A stretch of 64,000 nucleotides of DNA from Paramacrobiotus richtersi (GCA_034698045.1 JAQGAU010000001.1:48447-112446), one strand, 5' to 3'; counted from the first letter of the stretch, positions 1-13,865 are shown. Numbers and translations: made by a program. Notes: a model not told the origin generated them from the sequence alone.

Positions 1-1249
1 AGTTGTAATACTGAAATCCCGCGGTACAATCCCAGTAGTACATCATATCGTCTTCGCCACAGATGATTCCGAACGTTTTCCAGTTGTTTAAGGTCAAAAG
101 GGCTTTCAGTGTGCCGAGCATGATATTACTTGGCGTGGGATATAGATTTATAGTAGTGGGAAAAATTGTGATGTTGGACAGTTCAACGGCGACAGTCGAT
201 GACAAAAATAGAATATCCGCCGCTAGAAAATGTTAGATCAATAGTCAGTTTGTCATTTACGCTTCCTGCGGAAGTTAGGCAATTTCAAGGAACCACAGCA
301 GCTATAAGAATTAATGAATTCAACCTTATATAGCCGGTCATCTGATTAATGTTAGAAAGTTTTCATGCTGGTGCACTGAATCGTTGTCAAATACATAAGG
401 ATCTAAGCAAATCCGACTGCCGATTAGATGCTCGAAATATAAACACTTAATTCGAAAAGCATGACGTAAAGAAACGCTCTTGAGATCTCGAGAACCAGTT
501 TGTCGTGGTATGTATCTTCTATATCGTACAATTACCGCAAGTGCATGCAAGCTTTGGAAGCGCTTAGTACGCCAGGAAACTGTAATCTGGATTTTCAAGT
601 TGTTTGAGTTTGACGCAGCCACACTTTCAGAGTTCGCAGTTCTGATTCTGATCACAGGATTTCTTACCATTACACGATAAACTGAAATCCTGTCAGTATT
701 TTATTTGTGATGAATGGCTTACCGCCACTAAAAATGCCAACATCTGCATTTGGATCCACGCAAAATTCTGCGAAACAAAGAAGCTAAACCAGTTACTGAA
801 AGGAACATTCTGATGAAACTCACTGGAAGTTAACGTAAACTTTTGTAAAAGACCTAAAATGGAACGATGTTCCTATACATCAGTTACTTACCTCCAGCCA
901 CAGCAACCGTTATTTCCTCGCGACTCATACGCTTAAACAAACCGGGTTCACGTCCATAAAATTCCGCAAATAACGGAAAAGATCGTATGGCAATATCACA
1001 AGGATCTGTTCCCGTATTCTCTGTATCGTTGCTAACCAATGAGATTAACTGCATATCTGCTAATAAATCGGGATATGTCCTCCTAACTGTCTCGAATGTA
1101 ACATTTAAAATAGCTGGGCTGATATAACCAACAATGTGGCTGTTGTAAGCCGCCGTGTCGTCGATTCCAACAAATACAAAATTAACCTTTATCGCGGTAA
1201 CGAATACTTGTAACATAGCAATCAAGAAAATATCCTTGTAGCTGCTCAT
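1..1249 (-). CDS. GC-A: receptor guanylyl cyclase, N-terminal part only
   Basis: This is the 5' end of a receptor guanylyl cyclase that continues leftwards out of the window. Exons read on the minus strand are 892-1249, 723-767 and 1-222, with consistent phases (1, 1, open). Exon 1 starts at the ATG at 1249 and encodes a signal peptide (MSSYKDIFLIAMLQVFVTAI), then an ANF-receptor-type ligand-binding fold with the family pattern FVGIDD...ILNVTFETV...YPD. Exon 2 is only 45 bp (EFCVDPNADVGIF). Exon 3 holds ILFLSST and FPTTINLYPT, matching GC-B to GC-D. In those copies the region of exons 2 and 3 is one uninterrupted exon, so GC-A has an extra intron and is a more distant paralogue. The TM, kinase-like and cyclase domains lie outside the window, so its integrity is unknown. 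Confidence 0.85.
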
Positions 1250-1837
1250 GATGCGAACAGATCATTCCTGCAGTTTTAGAAAAGCTGTCCGATGTTAATG
1301 CCGGAAAGACTGTTCGGCTGGAAGTTGGAAATGTTAGGATGATGAGGTCATTGAGGTTACTGCCGCTATTTGTATGGCAAAGTTAGCTTACTACTGCGCA
1401 GGTATTGATTGCATTAACTACCGGCATATCTAGCAATCCAGCATCGATATTTTGCAACTAACATCTGTTGTTGGATACAAGGGTTTCCACTAGCCTCTAG
1501 TAAGTACTGTATAGGTTTTAAATCTTTGTTTTGCCGTATGCTTTAGAGCTGAAACATCGTACCTTCGATTAGCTGTTCGATCCGATATCGCTTAATGTTT
1601 AATTTACATCGTCCGCGACACGCAGTTCTTGTAAGTTGTAAGTAACCAACAGATCAATGAGCTTCTTTTAAAATCGTAAACTGAAATATTCTTTAAAGCA
1701 AAAATGTAGGTACACACCAACATCGGTCATTACACATACACAAAATTATAAGCATCTCTACAATTCCACAGCGTCCCTACTGTTCCACTGGCATAGGAGC
1801 AGAACAGTATTCCTATATTATTCCGACAACGTTTAAG
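1250..1837. other. Intergenic, GC-A 5' side / GC-B 3' side
   Basis: About 0.6 kb between the GC-A start codon and the GC-B stop codon. It should contain the GC-A promoter and the GC-B 3' UTR. I see no open frame, repeat or clear TATA box in it. Confidence 0.5.
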
Positions 1838-4800
1838 TCAACGATCTGGTCCTTTCGAATGGCGAAGCCAGAAGGTCTGCATCGATCCTTTGCCCTGCAA
1901 CGGAAACACGGCATTTCAGGAAGTCAAAGAGCAGCAGTTATCACGCCGATTTCTTTTCTGTGCCTAATTGTGAGCCCCTACTAATTATGTCGGAGATCGA
2001 TGTTTGCCTGTTCTTTGACCGAACAATCAACAGCTCAATCGCTGAGTACAGTTGCCTGGTTCGGCCGCGGTACCTAAAGCTACACTGCTCGGCTTACTTT
2101 TAGAGTCACTTGTCCTCGAGGCTCAAACTGCAAGCGATTATCTCGGCTGGCCAAAATTTCCGTAGATTTACCCACATGAATCTTCCCCGCTGTGATACAC
2201 GAATGACTTGAAAAATGGTAAAATAAATAATTATGATGCCAGATTCACAAACCTTCGCCGTTCGTCTCCAAACGACTTGCCGTGTTAACGGTATCGCCGA
2301 ATCTAGGCACAAGAAGAAGGTTTTTATGATAATTTAATTGTTGAGCCGCGTTGTATCTTCTTCGTACAAACAATATCGAGGCATCCTACTTCCAATAACT
2401 CCAGCCACTACTGGCCCCGAATGAATGCCAACCCGGTTTCGGATAACTAAATGCGAATCTTCCGATATTGGGACTTCCATACCTTTGGAAATCCTGAGCA
2501 AATGTAATGCAAGAAGGCATATTTGTACGGCGTGATCAGCACCGTTACGAGTCGGTACACCACTCGAAACCTTAAAAATCACATCAATGATAATTCCTCC
2601 ATTCAATGCTAATCAAGCTGTGTATAAAGAGTTCCTTGCTTACCATGTAGGAATCATTGATAGTTTCCACTTTATAGGCGTCATACAATCCAAACGCATT
2701 ATCGTACGCCGAATAAACTGTATTCAGTATCGTAACCAGCTGCGGTGGCGTACACTGTACTGCTAATTTGGAAAAAATGGGAATATCGCTGAACAAAACT
2801 GAAACCGAGTCGAACGCTTCAGGAGTGATGAGTTTCTTTTCACGCAGTAGGTAAACAACAGATCTGTACAAAAAAGTGCAGTTTCCTGATTACTGTGAAG
2901 CGAGCACTTAAGATCAACGGCATACTGAGGAAGCATTTCCAGTAGCAACTGATCCACTTTGACCTTTTCGAGAAGAAGATCCTTGGTTTTATCCTGAACT
3001 TTGACCTCGAGTTCGCGCATTTGATTATCCATTGCTTGGATCACATACTGCACGATATTCTTTGATGGTTTAATTTTGTTAAATTTATTTCTAATTTCGA
3101 TTAAACTTGGACGCCACGATTCTGTTGCTGTCATGCATAGGTCGGTCAGCTGTTGCCAGTGAACTAACCGGGTATCAGACTTCGTGTCGGCTTGATCTAC
3201 GATGCCCAGAACAAACTCAACGTAAACTAAATGCTAAAATGAAAAGCAACACCACCTGTTACGTCCCCGCGGTCCAAAGAAATAAATTCGCTTATTTTGC
3301 CGAAACTCCACACATCTTTCGCTCGCATCTGTGCTACAGATTTCTTCTCTTCGATGCTGCCTTTACGTGTCTGGACACTTTCCAATAGCTGAAAGCATCC
3401 AACTTTTGCCACTTTCAGTGTATAGCGACTGTCCACAAAGCAAACATCCGTGTTTAGATCTCCATGGAATTCCAGGGGAGAATTATGGATGTATGAAAGA
3501 CCCTTCAAACAAGCAAATTTGTCTGTTGATCACGGATAAGAATATGACCATGTTTGTATTCACCTGCAGCAAATCCCATAGCAAAGCCAATCGAATGGTC
3601 ACATCGTGTAGAACCGGCTTTGTAAGCAGGACAGTCTCAATGCTTCCCCGCTCGCTAAATTCCCAGATCAACGAGTATGATTTCTCGAATTTGCCGATAC
3701 CATGAAACATGCCAATATTAGGATGAGCGATTTTGAGTATCTGAAATGAAAAGTTCCAGATACTGACCGATCAAGTTAGTCTACTCCATTTCGGGTCTGA
3801 TAGGCATCACCTTTAAAACGTTTGTTCGGAACTGTCCGTTACTTGCTAATTGTCGTTTCGAGAGCGCGTGCTCCAGTGGAACAACGAAAACTGCTGTTAT
3901 TGCAGATTTCTGGGAACTTAATAGCGTTGTTCCGGTTTTAGAGGTCGCATACTGGAATATATTTTCTTCGGTAACGAATACTCCGGAGAATGCGCGTTTG
4001 TCGGCGCGAAGTCTAAAACACAAATCGAGCAGCTTGGATTTGCAGATGTTGAGAACGTAGTTACTTTAGGTATCGATATACGGCAGCGGTGGCCAGAAGC
4101 AGTACCACGATTAGAACGCCAGGGATTAGAATCTCTGCAATGAACGGGAATTTGACAAGGTTACTTTCTCATGTTAAAACTATTTTTTAAATCCATGTAT
4201 GAAGCAAAGGAACGCAATCACGTAGGCGATCCTATGCGCTCCCACTGGTAAAGTATTACAAAAGCTGTTTCTAAGAAAACTTGATAGTTTAGTTCATTCG
4301 CAAAGTGCGACATCCTAAACAAACGCCTACCGAGTGGTATGCCTCTGCAGTGCTCCCCATTGAAACCACACGGTGGCATATCCGGTGGAAAGGGCATACC
4401 GTCGGTCCAGTTCCAAAGATCTTTGCGAATAAGGTAAAACTTCAAGGAATTCAGGTTAAACTCCGCTGCAGCCTAACATTTAAGTGCGCTTAGCATAAAC
4501 ACAATAAATTCGTATGACTGAGTCACATTTTGAGGTTCCTGTCAGTGCTTCACTGCGAACAAAAGCATTTTGTGAATCTTACAACTGCCGTCGCACTGCT
4601 GCAGTGAGAGCGCTATAAGTCTAAGCGCACGCTTGCGCTCATGCGCCGTGACCACCGACACTCTGGTTTGTGTTTGTACAGGCTACTCGTACACACGAAT
4701 GACAGTATGTCGGTTTCGTGGAATTCTAGTTACCTCGAACTCCTTGTTTGCCGGATTGAGCCGCAAATACGGTGTCGCGCGCTCCTCTCGTCCGTCTGCT

Positions 4801-7023
4801 TTTAAATGCACCTGCCTAGATGGCAGATGATAAGTGCGGTCTAAGAGACCCTTTACAAAGGTAGCCGGAGTCAAGTAGGTGATATTCAACAGCATCGTTT
4901 GCAATCCCTAAAAAAGGGCAAACATCCCGTTGCTACAAGCGAAACGTGGGTGATCGGAAATACGTCGGCGTTAATTGTCATATAACAGTTTTTAATCCAC
5001 ACAGTAGAATGCAGACCTCAGCAAAAATGGTCAAAACATCCGTGAACAGAACCGACGCGATATCTCTCTGAAAGACAAGTAAGTGGCCGTCAGTATAATA
5101 ATATTGCATCATGTAACTCAATACCCGTTGATACGATGGAATAGTCCGGTTGTAGTGTTCCTGGGAATATTCGGCAACCCGGTTCGTAAAGTTTTCCAAG
5201 TGCTTCCAGTCAATATAAATATCCGATATGATGATCGTGCGCAAAAATCCAGCAAAAGCTTTCTACAAAATGCGAAACGAGAGTCAAAACGCAACATCTC
5301 TCTGACATAACGAATCTGTCGCATACATAGTCATCGTCTGCGTGTTCGTCGGGATTGTCTTCTGAAGCTTGCCAGTGGACAATTTGTGGGAGGCCGTACT
5401 CGGGTTGTCGGGCTGGGGCAATAAAGACCTGGAGGAAACATTGTTCTACACACTACCAATCCCAGTGAAAACACGTAAATTAAACGGTTCGCCGTAGACC
5501 GTATTGTTTAAATTTGTACATAACGGGTCGGTACTTTCTTCAAATCACAGAAACAAGATAAACTGTTCATCTTTTTGCACTAAAAGAATATACAAAGTAA
5601 TCGAACACAGTTGCTGCTTTGGTGTTACCGTGTTAATCATTCTAACACGTGATTAAACCGAAGTGCAGTGGCCCTAACAACTTGCGGAGGTCACAATTAC
5701 GGAGTGTTTTGCAGTCGTTATGATGAGCATTTGGGGCCAAGGCATACAGTAAGCAAAGCAAAATACCCCTCTTCCGACTACGCCACATGCTCTTGCCAGC
5801 GGCAGTTTACTTTGCTTCTGTAGGTTTTATGATTTACGCAAAACTGACGCTTCTTACGTATCTGCCATCTGTCATGCCAACGTCGTACGCCGCGATCTAA
5901 AAAATGCAAACAGCGAATGTTATGCTAAGTATAAGAACATTTTCTCGGAAATAACGTGAAAGATGACCCAAGAATAGTATTTTTACAAATTAAAGGCTGA
6001 GCGCGGGATAACTAGAACAACTACACTCGACAGAGTTAAACATCCAGAATTTCTCATTTAAGGCATGCTTACCATGAATTTTCGTAGATTTCGCGGACTG
6101 ACTAGCATCCAGATAACTAAAAAATGACTGTTCAATTAGCTGCTGCTAGTAATAACTGGTTAGATCAGTACCATACTTCGAGACCGACTCTTCAGATCCT
6201 GCAGTATATCTCTCGTGTTTCTATTGAACGAATCCACAGTATGGCGGACTCGAACAGTATTATTTGGCACAAAGTCATTGTCATAATACAGTTCTTTTAC
6301 TGCATTTTCGCATTCGTCGCCAAAGGCAAAGTCATCGCGAAGACAGAAAAATGCTGTAACCATCCAGTGTTGTTGCCGAAGAAGCCCTTTCAATGCAGCA
6401 AGCAGGGTCGCAGTCGACGTTGGAACAATGTTGAGCGTTGTTGGGTACGCAATTACATTCGACAAATTGTTCTCGGTAGTTGATGACAAGAAGATAATGT
6501 TTGCAGATGTCGCGAAGTGCGCAACTTCACCGTTCAGATCATCGCAAAACTCTGCATATAAATCAGGTTGCTGAACTTTCTCATCGTGAATGTTGCAGGT
6601 AAAGAGGTATTGATGCAAGGAACATCAACAAAACAGTAACATTCATAAAGGCTTCTTACCTCCAGATGTAATAACAGTGATGCTCTGATTTGAAAAATTG
6701 GACTCGAACAAATCTGGACGTGTTCCGTATAGGCGCGTTAGCACACTGAATGAAGCCTTGACATTTTCGCAAAAGTCCGTCTCGCCAGGAAGTGTCTCGT
6801 TAATCAGTAGCGGGAAGATGGTCATATTGTTGAACACACTTCCATAACTTTCTTCTAATGTCCGGAACGTTACGTTAAAAACTGATTCCCTGATATATTG
6901 ACTGTTTTGAAACTTTCGGGCCGTTTCTTCTTCAATTCCCAACGGGATAAAGGTCACGTGTATTGCTAATATCCCGGCGATATGCAAAAGTAAACCACGT
7001 ATTATGTTTTCGATAAGATGCAT
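1838..7023 (-). CDS. GC-B: receptor guanylyl cyclase, 1005 aa, intact
   Basis: A membrane receptor expected to make cGMP from GTP on ligand binding. Coding exons on the minus strand: 6660-7023, 6177-6551, 6073-6116, 5858-5896, 5327-5428, 5125-5262, 5017-5067, 4734-4907, 4331-4472, 4065-4134, 3811-4012, 3564-3740, 3256-3502, 2926-3196, 2644-2863, 2368-2570, 2253-2302, 2098-2189, 1838-1894. They sum to 1006 codons with every phase matching. The start MHLIEN is chosen because GC-C and GC-D start at the same place. In order: signal peptide; ANF ectodomain (about 450 residues); TM (PGVLIVVLLLATAAVY); kinase homology domain with YIHNSPLEFHG in place of HRD and no DFG, so a pseudokinase; coiled coil (VIQAMDNQMRELEVKVQDKT); cyclase with LFSDI, KVETINDSYM, RVGIHSGPV, MPRYCLFGDTVNTASR. 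Both metal Asp, the guanine-binding Glu and Cys and the transition-state Asn/Arg are present, so activity is plausible. The tail is GKGSMQTFWL. Confidence 0.9.
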
Positions 7024-7946
7024 TGCTGATGCGCATGGAGGCACTCGCAGACTCGCAGTAAAGCTTCACAGTCGAAATGGCTCTCGGCATCGTTTCTCAT
7101 TTGCTGTACTACTGAATCATGAATAAATACGGAAAACCCTTCTGCTGACTCAACAGACTGGGAGAATCTTCTAACCAGATGGTTTGCGTTTATTCGGAAA
7201 ACCGTGCTAACGACAGAGGGGTATAGAGAGCTTTGTTGGCGGTCAAATGAGTAATGGTGGGATGCGCACGCGTTTGGCAAATAATCGGCATCAGCTAGGA
7301 TGTCTCTTCATAAAACGTCAAGTGGCATTTCGATCGAGCTGGATGACAAACTGAAGTTTGCGTGTTGAGCGAACTGTTTACATTTGTAAAGTCATTCTTC
7401 ACACGATCTGAATAATATTGCCTGATAGATTCACGCAGTACCGAGACATGCGCCGCAGTTCAAGGAAGTGTTACTGCAATGTGCAGACAATACACTCTCG
7501 CGGCAGCAATTTGAGATTTTTTCATCTTCTGCTCATGGCAGTTTAACAGATTCAAGAGCCAGTTCAGCGCTCTCATACTGGCTGCTCTTTTGGTTCAAGC
7601 GGTATCTGATTACGTGCCAATCTTTTATTTCTTTTCGTTCACTTAAGAACACAATATAGAACACATTATTGCACTTCCCTATACAGCTCTTTAAGAAAAC
7701 AAGAAAACCTATCCAGGCATTTACTAAAGTCAAAAATTAACTGCAGTAGTTATTTTAGCGCTCGCTCCGTTGTACAGCATTCCCAATAAACTTGCTATTA
7801 GTTAAAAACTCCAATGTTTACCTTTGGATTGAGGCAAACGTTTTCGAAAAAACAAGAACAAAAAAAAGTGGAACAAGAACTATATACCATGCGCCACTTA
7901 ATAAAGGACGATGCTTCTCCTTATAAACCCACCAGATCAAAATGGT
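7024..7946. other. Intergenic between GC-B and GC-C
   Basis: About 0.9 kb holding the GC-B 5' flank and GC-C 3' flank. Open frames here are short and lack family motifs. I see no TATA box I would defend and no repeat. The conserved 5' block seen upstream of GC-C and GC-D was not recognised here. Confidence 0.5.
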
Positions 7947-10900
7947 CTATTTACAGTATGTTACGACAATGTCTGGATCAGTTCCTTTCGACTGGTGAAG
8001 CCAAAATGTTTCCATCGACCCTTTGCCCTGGAAAAAGACAGATGGTATATGCACCTACATTTTCTGCGTTCACCTATTCATAGCCTGGGATGTTAGACCA
8101 ACCTTTAGAGTCACCTGTCCTCGCGAATCAAACTGGAGACGACCATCACGACTGGCCAAGATCTCCGTAGATTTTCCCACATGAATCCTTCCAGCTGTAA
8201 TATACGAATGGCACGCAAAATTGCAACAACTGCCATGACTAATCCCGCATACCTTCACCGTTAGTCTCCATACGACTTGCTGTATTTACGGTATCACCGA
8301 ACCTGCAAGCAGAACAAGAAAAGTCTCGACAATAAAGTTTTGAGCTGCAGTATATTTTCTTCATACAGACAGTATCGAGGCATCCTGCTTCCAATAACTG
8401 CCGTCACTACCGGTCCGGAATGGATGCCCACCCGGTTCCGGATAACTAAATGCGAATCCTCTGATATTGGGATCTCGAGGCTTTTGGAAATCTTGAGCAA
8501 ATGTAATGCAAGAAGGCAGATTTGTACGGCATGATCAGCGCCGTTGCGAATCGGGACACCACTTGAAGCCTTGGAACATTGTGAATCGATTAACTAAACA
8601 ACTGCAGAGAATTTGCTAGACTTACCATATAGGAATCGCTAATGGTTTCCACTTTATACGTGTCATACAATCCGAACGCATTGTCATACGCAGAATAAAC
8701 GGTATTCAGTATTGTAACCAACTGCCACGGCGTACACTGCGTCGCCAGTTTTGGAAACATGGGAATGTCGCTAAACAAAACTGAAACCGAATCGAATGAC
8801 TCGGGGTTGATGGGTATCTTTTCCCGCAGTTGGCTGACAATAGATCTGAATAAAGAAAACATACATTTTTAACTTTAGAACGAGCATTTCGCGATTGTCC
8901 TACACAGTTTCTAATTTCATACAGAGGAAGCATTTCCAGTAACAGCTGATCCACTTTGACCTTTTCGTGAACAAAGTCCTTGGTTTTCTCCTGTACTTTG
9001 ACCTCGAGTTCGTGCATCTGGTTGTCCATCGCTTGGATAACGTACTGCACGACATTTTTAGCTGGTTTGATTTGGTAGAATTTTTTTTTGACATCGCTCA
9101 AGCTTGGGCCTTGTGTTTCAGTGGCGGTTATGCATAGATCAGTCAGCTGTTTCCAGTGGTTCAGTTTGGTGTTCATCTGATAGGATGGGCTACCTAGCAT
9201 GCCCAAAAGCAGATGGTCTTAATGTAGTTAAGACGTTTGTTATAAAATTTCCCCACCTAATTCGTTGTCAGTGTCCAGGGAAAGAAACTGACTTATTCTA
9301 CCGAAACTCCTCACATCTTTCGTCCGCATCTGGGCCACAGTTTTCGTTTCTTTCACACTGCTTTTACGAGCCTTGACACTTTCCAGCAACTGATAACATC
9401 CAACCTTTGCTACTTTCAAAGTATAGCGGTTGTCCACAAAGCACACATCCGTTTCTAAAGTTCCATGGAATCCCAACGGGGATTTGTGAATGTACAAAAG
9501 ACCCTTCAAAATGCAAACTGAAGTATCTTCGACAAATAACTCGGTTGTAATAACGATCACCTGCAACAAATCCCATAGCAAAGATAGTCGAATGGTAAAA
9601 TCGTGCAGAACCGGCTTTGTAAGCAAAACTTCCTCAATGTTGCCTCGCTCGCTGAATTCCCAGATTAACGAATAAGATTTGTCCGGTTTGCCGATACCAT
9701 GAAAGGTTCCAATACTCGAGTGAGAAATTTTGAGTATCTGCAACAAACGTTTTTTCTTAATAAAATATCAAACGCTCAGGTCTGTGCAGTTACCTTCAAG
9801 ACAATTGAGCGAAATTTTGCGTCCCTTGCTAACTGTTTTCTTGTGACCGTGCTTTCAAATGGAACGCTAATTACTGCTTGAAGTGCAACGGATTTCTTGT
9901 TCGTTAATGGAATCAAGCCGGTCGTCTCCCTCGAATACACGGACATGTTGTCCTCAGAGATGAATACACGGGAAAACACGCGTTTGTCGGCCCTTGCTCT
10001 GGAACATATTTCCTATCTCTCAAACTCAGAACGCCGATCGAGCAAGTCACTTACTTTTGATAGCGATATGCACCGACGGTTGCAGCAAGGAGTGCCACGA
10101 TTAAGACGCAGGGTATAATAATTTCTGCAAGAGGAAACGTTACATACAGTTACAGACAGTCTGTACAAACAGTTCTCTTAGGATTAGAAGACAGTATAGG
10201 TAGCAAGAAAAGAGAAAGCGATTGTGATGCTCTTCCTTGTTTTCGAATCGGGATAGTAAAATGCCGGTCAGGAGGTAACGATCAAGAGTTGTATATACAA
10301 ATGACAATCCTGAATGTGAAGTGTGGTAGAGTTACTCTTGTGCTTCCTGTTCAGATACTACAGGTTGCACCTTCGCCATTCATCACTCAAAAGCAGCTAA
10401 AGTCAGTGTAAAACTGTAGAAATTACAGACTTTGCTGCAGAACTTGCCGAGATGCACGCCTCTGCAACCGTCTCCATTAAAACCACAAGGTGGTACATCT
10501 GGAGGAAAGAGCCTTCCATCGGTCCAATTCCAGAGATCTTTCCGAATAAAGTAGAATTCGAGTGTATCGAGATTTACTTCGGCAGCAACCTAACAGTAAA
10601 AAGTTACGGTACCATAATACAAAACTGTGTAGCTGTGTAGTTTTCTCCGCTCTACACCGTACCTCGAATTCCTTGTTGTTTGGATTAAGCCGCAAATACG
10701 GTGTCGCACGTTCCTCTCGACCGTCTGCTTTTAGACGCACCTGTCTGGATGGCAGATTATAAGTGTGGTTTAATAGACCCTTGACAAATGTTGCCGGAGT
10801 CAAGGAGGTGATGTTTGGTAACTGCCTTTGTAAGCCCTGGAAAAGAGCAAACATCCCGGTGGGGAAACGTAAGGTGCGCCGACACAAATCCATAAGCATG

Positions 10901-12517
10901 ATAGGTGACAGTTTTTAATTCGCACAATTAAAGACACTGACCGTAGCAAAAATGGACAAAACATCCATAAACAGCACCGACACGATGTCTCTCTGAAAGA
11001 CAAACAAGCTTTGCAAGTGGACGTCAGTGATGATGCGTCACATAATTAAATACCCGTTGATTCGGTGGAATGGTCCGGTTATAATGTTCTTGAGAATATT
11101 CGGCAACCCGGTTCGTGAAATTTTCCAAACGCTTCCAGTAGATATAGATATCCGATATGATGATGGTGCGCAAAAATCCAGCAAAGGCTTTCTATGAGAT
11201 ACGATAAAGGACGTTAAAATAATAGTTCCCTGCCACAACGAATCCACAAACACACATAATCATCACTGGAATGTTCCTCTGCGTTATCTGCCGAAGCTTG
11301 CCAGTGGACAACTTGTGGGGCAACAAACACCGGTTGTCGGTACGGGGCAATAAAGACCTTAGAAACGACACACTTTAGACAGTGCATGAAATAGATAATC
11401 CTGTATCATCAAAATAATCAGTTCTTACATATTCCCCATTGGTCATGCCAACTTCGTAAGCGGCAATCTAGAAATTAGTCAGTATTATTCGCAATGGTCG
11501 TCATGACTCTAACTAAATAAAATAGACACTTGTAAATGGTATTTTTATACCATGAATTTTCTAAGGTTATCCGGATTGAGCAGCATCCAGATAACTAAAC
11601 AACGAGAGTTTTTTATCATTGGAAGCAACCAGTTTCGTATAGACAGCATACTTCGACCACGTGTCATGAGATCCTGCAGTATCTCTCTCGTGTTCCTCTG
11701 GAACTCGTCCACAGTGTGACGAACTCTAGCAGTTTTATTTGGCAGAAAGTCGTTATCCCAAAGATATATTTTCGCTCCATTAACGCAATCCTCGCCATAG
11801 GCGTCCTCATCTGAGAGACAAAGAAGTGCTGTAGTCATCCAATGTTGTTGTCGAAGAAGCGCTTTTAGTGCAGCAAACAGAGTCTCGGTGGACGTTGGAA
11901 CCAAGTTGAGCGTTGTAGGAAACGCTGCGACATTGGATAATTTGTTGTCGGAAGTAGACGACAAGAATATCACATTTGCAGATGTCGCAAAGAGCGCAGC
12001 TTCATCATTCAGCGTTGGACAAAACTCTGCGCAAAAACCGATTTTTTACGCCTTGTTAACATGGAACTTTGCTGACACGGGAAATACGTTCAAATACACA
12101 AAAAAAACAATAGGCGTTACATGTACATCTAATCGATAGGCGGTGCTTCTTACCTCCGGATGTAATAACAGTGATACTTTGATTAGAAAAACTTGACTCA
12201 AAGATCTCTGGTTGCGTTCCGTATAGATGCGTGAGCAAAAAAAATGCAGTTTGCACGGTTTCGCAGAAATCAGCATCGTCCGGAAGTGTTTCATCGGTTA
12301 GCAGCGGGATTACGGTAATATTATCTATCACATCTTCGTAACTTTCTTGCAACGTCCGGAAAGCAGTATTAAAGACGGACCCGGTAATATAGACATTTCC
12401 CTGAAGCTCGCGTGCTGTTTTTTCATCAATTCCCAACGGGATAAAGGTCACATGAATTGACAATATGCCGGTAATAAGCGGAGACAACCAGAATATCATA
12501 TTTTTATTTAAGTGCAT
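7947..12517 (-). CDS. GC-C: receptor guanylyl cyclase, 1014 aa, intact
   Basis: Same architecture and intron positions as GC-B. Coding exons on the minus strand: 12154-12517, 11652-12026, 11551-11594, 11429-11467, 11256-11357, 11054-11191, 10942-10992, 10663-10836, 10448-10589, 10055-10124, 9794-9998, 9561-9737, 9257-9503, 8923-9193, 8626-8845, 8367-8569, 8253-8302, 8103-8194, 7947-8027 (1015 codons, phases all consistent). Start MHLNKNMIF, signal peptide, ANF ectodomain, TM (PCVLIVALLAATVGAY), pseudokinase (YIHKSPLGFHG, RYTLKVAKVG), coiled coil, cyclase. Catalytic residues are kept: LFSDIPMF, KVETISDSYM, MPRYCLFGDTVNTASRM. The intron after 10448 begins GCAAGT, a rare GC-AG splice site in an otherwise canonical gene. 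The C-terminus is GKGSMETFWLHQSKG with a slightly longer tail than GC-B or GC-D. Ligand unknown. Confidence 0.9.
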
Positions 12518-12689
12518 TGTTGCCGTACGTTGACACGATCGCTACGAAACTGCATGTCAAACGGTATAGTTTCTAACTACTCCGTTAAATTAACAAACCA
12601 TGAATGGCAAAAAAAAGATCCTTTGAAGAACCGGTAGTTGTACGATGTTCACAACGTAACAGAGGCAACTTGCGTCTGTCCATTAAACT

Positions 12690-13270
12690 GTGCCAATGAA
12701 GGAGGTCATTCCTGGACTATAAAGCGATTTGCTGGGAACCGCATGAGAATGCTAGGTAGGCGCATATGAACAGCAGATAGTCAGCATCTGGTATAAGCTT
12801 CCAAACCTGTTCATAGAATGTCAAGTATCCATGGCCGTATGTGGAGATATTCATCTGGACGATATGTGGACCCAGGGGTACTCCGATCAAACTGAACGAC
12901 AATCGAAAAGCGCTTGTTCAGCAAGTTTAGTAATGCACAATGGCAGACTCATGTTCTTCCCACGATTCAGCTGGATCGTGTGTTTTGCAAAGGATATCTC
13001 GTGATGCGGTTACGCCATATGTGTACTTATGAAAGTCATACATGTACATTCAGTAACTGCAGACTATAACAACATTATTGCGTCATTTGTTGCATAGAAA
13101 TGGCACCGCAACATGGGCAAGATTCACTTTGATCCAGCCAGAATGTTTCCAATTTTCCTTTTTTCGTGTGAAAACTGCAATAATTAACATTAATTTGCGG
13201 GTAGCTCGTCATGGAAGTCAGGAAAAAGCTGCAAATTGTACTGCAGAAAGCAGAGCAAAAAACATTCGGT
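12690..13270. repeat. Duplicated 5' flank block, copy upstream of GC-C
   Basis: Clearly similar by eye to 18750-19260, which lies at the same place upstream of GC-D. Shared stretches include TCATTCCTGGACTATAAAG and TTGCAAAGGAT. Both copies contain, on the minus strand, an open frame starting MS(F/L)(S/T)LI..PLG, which distantly recalls the FIPLG segment of receptor exon 1. It could be a decayed receptor exon or conserved regulatory DNA. It supports block duplication of receptor plus flank. Confidence 0.6.
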
Positions 13271-13539
13271 TGTGCATAACTCTATGACGGTGTTTGATTT
13301 TGGTTCATTGGTTTTAATCTGAATAGCCGGTATGCACGTCCACGGTGCTTACTGTACACCCTGTACTCGTAAACTGCATTATCATGCCAGGATGCAGAAA
13401 GAAAAACGTTGTTTAACAAAATGAATATAACCGTTACATTATAACGTCAGGATTGCGCTTGAAAAAACCATCAATTAATGGCGACGGAGCAACACATCTA
13501 GTCCAACGTGGCGGTACGTAGATTCATTTTTCATACAGA

Positions 13540-13865
13540 GTGAGAGCTAACGTTAAGTTGCGAGCGTTCAGTACTCTGCACATTCTCGAAGGTATTTCAG
13601 TTCCTGCTACATACTAAATACTACATAATAATTATAGTAGGTGCCTCATATGAACATGATACGGATCCGTACGATAATCGGTGGTTGACCCAAATAACCA
13701 ATTTTTGGATCCTTGTGCGTATCTGTCTGTGCTAATTAACCTTGATAGTAAAACTGTCAAAAGAATTCAACGAACGGAACTTTCCCAACAGCTGCAAAAT
13801 TGCCCTTTTGATAATAAACACATGTTTTCCATCATTTCCCACCGGAATACCACTTCCTCTGTAAC
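13540..13865 (-). pseudogene. Relic 3' exons of a GC-E-type cyclase
   Basis: The minus strand at about 13728-13860 reads GSGIPVGNDGKHVFII...QLLGKFRSLNS, nearly the same as the GC-E cyclase exon at 20243-20378, but it runs into a stop where GC-E reads IQIGINT. About 150 bp further on, 13545-13580 resembles the GC-E last exon but has an in-frame TGA. The two intervening GC-E exons (FGETVN and GSCAAGIIG) were not found. This is a truncated, dead remnant. Its place upstream of GC-C mirrors the position of GC-E upstream of GC-D, so the GC-D plus GC-E-tail block was duplicated as a unit. Confidence 0.75.

Noticed and set aside
11595-11651. GC-C ectodomain read through without splicing (extra 19 residues)
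   Set aside because: The frame is open, but GC-B and GC-D have stops at the same place and GT...TAG ends are conserved, so it is an intron; retention remains possible.
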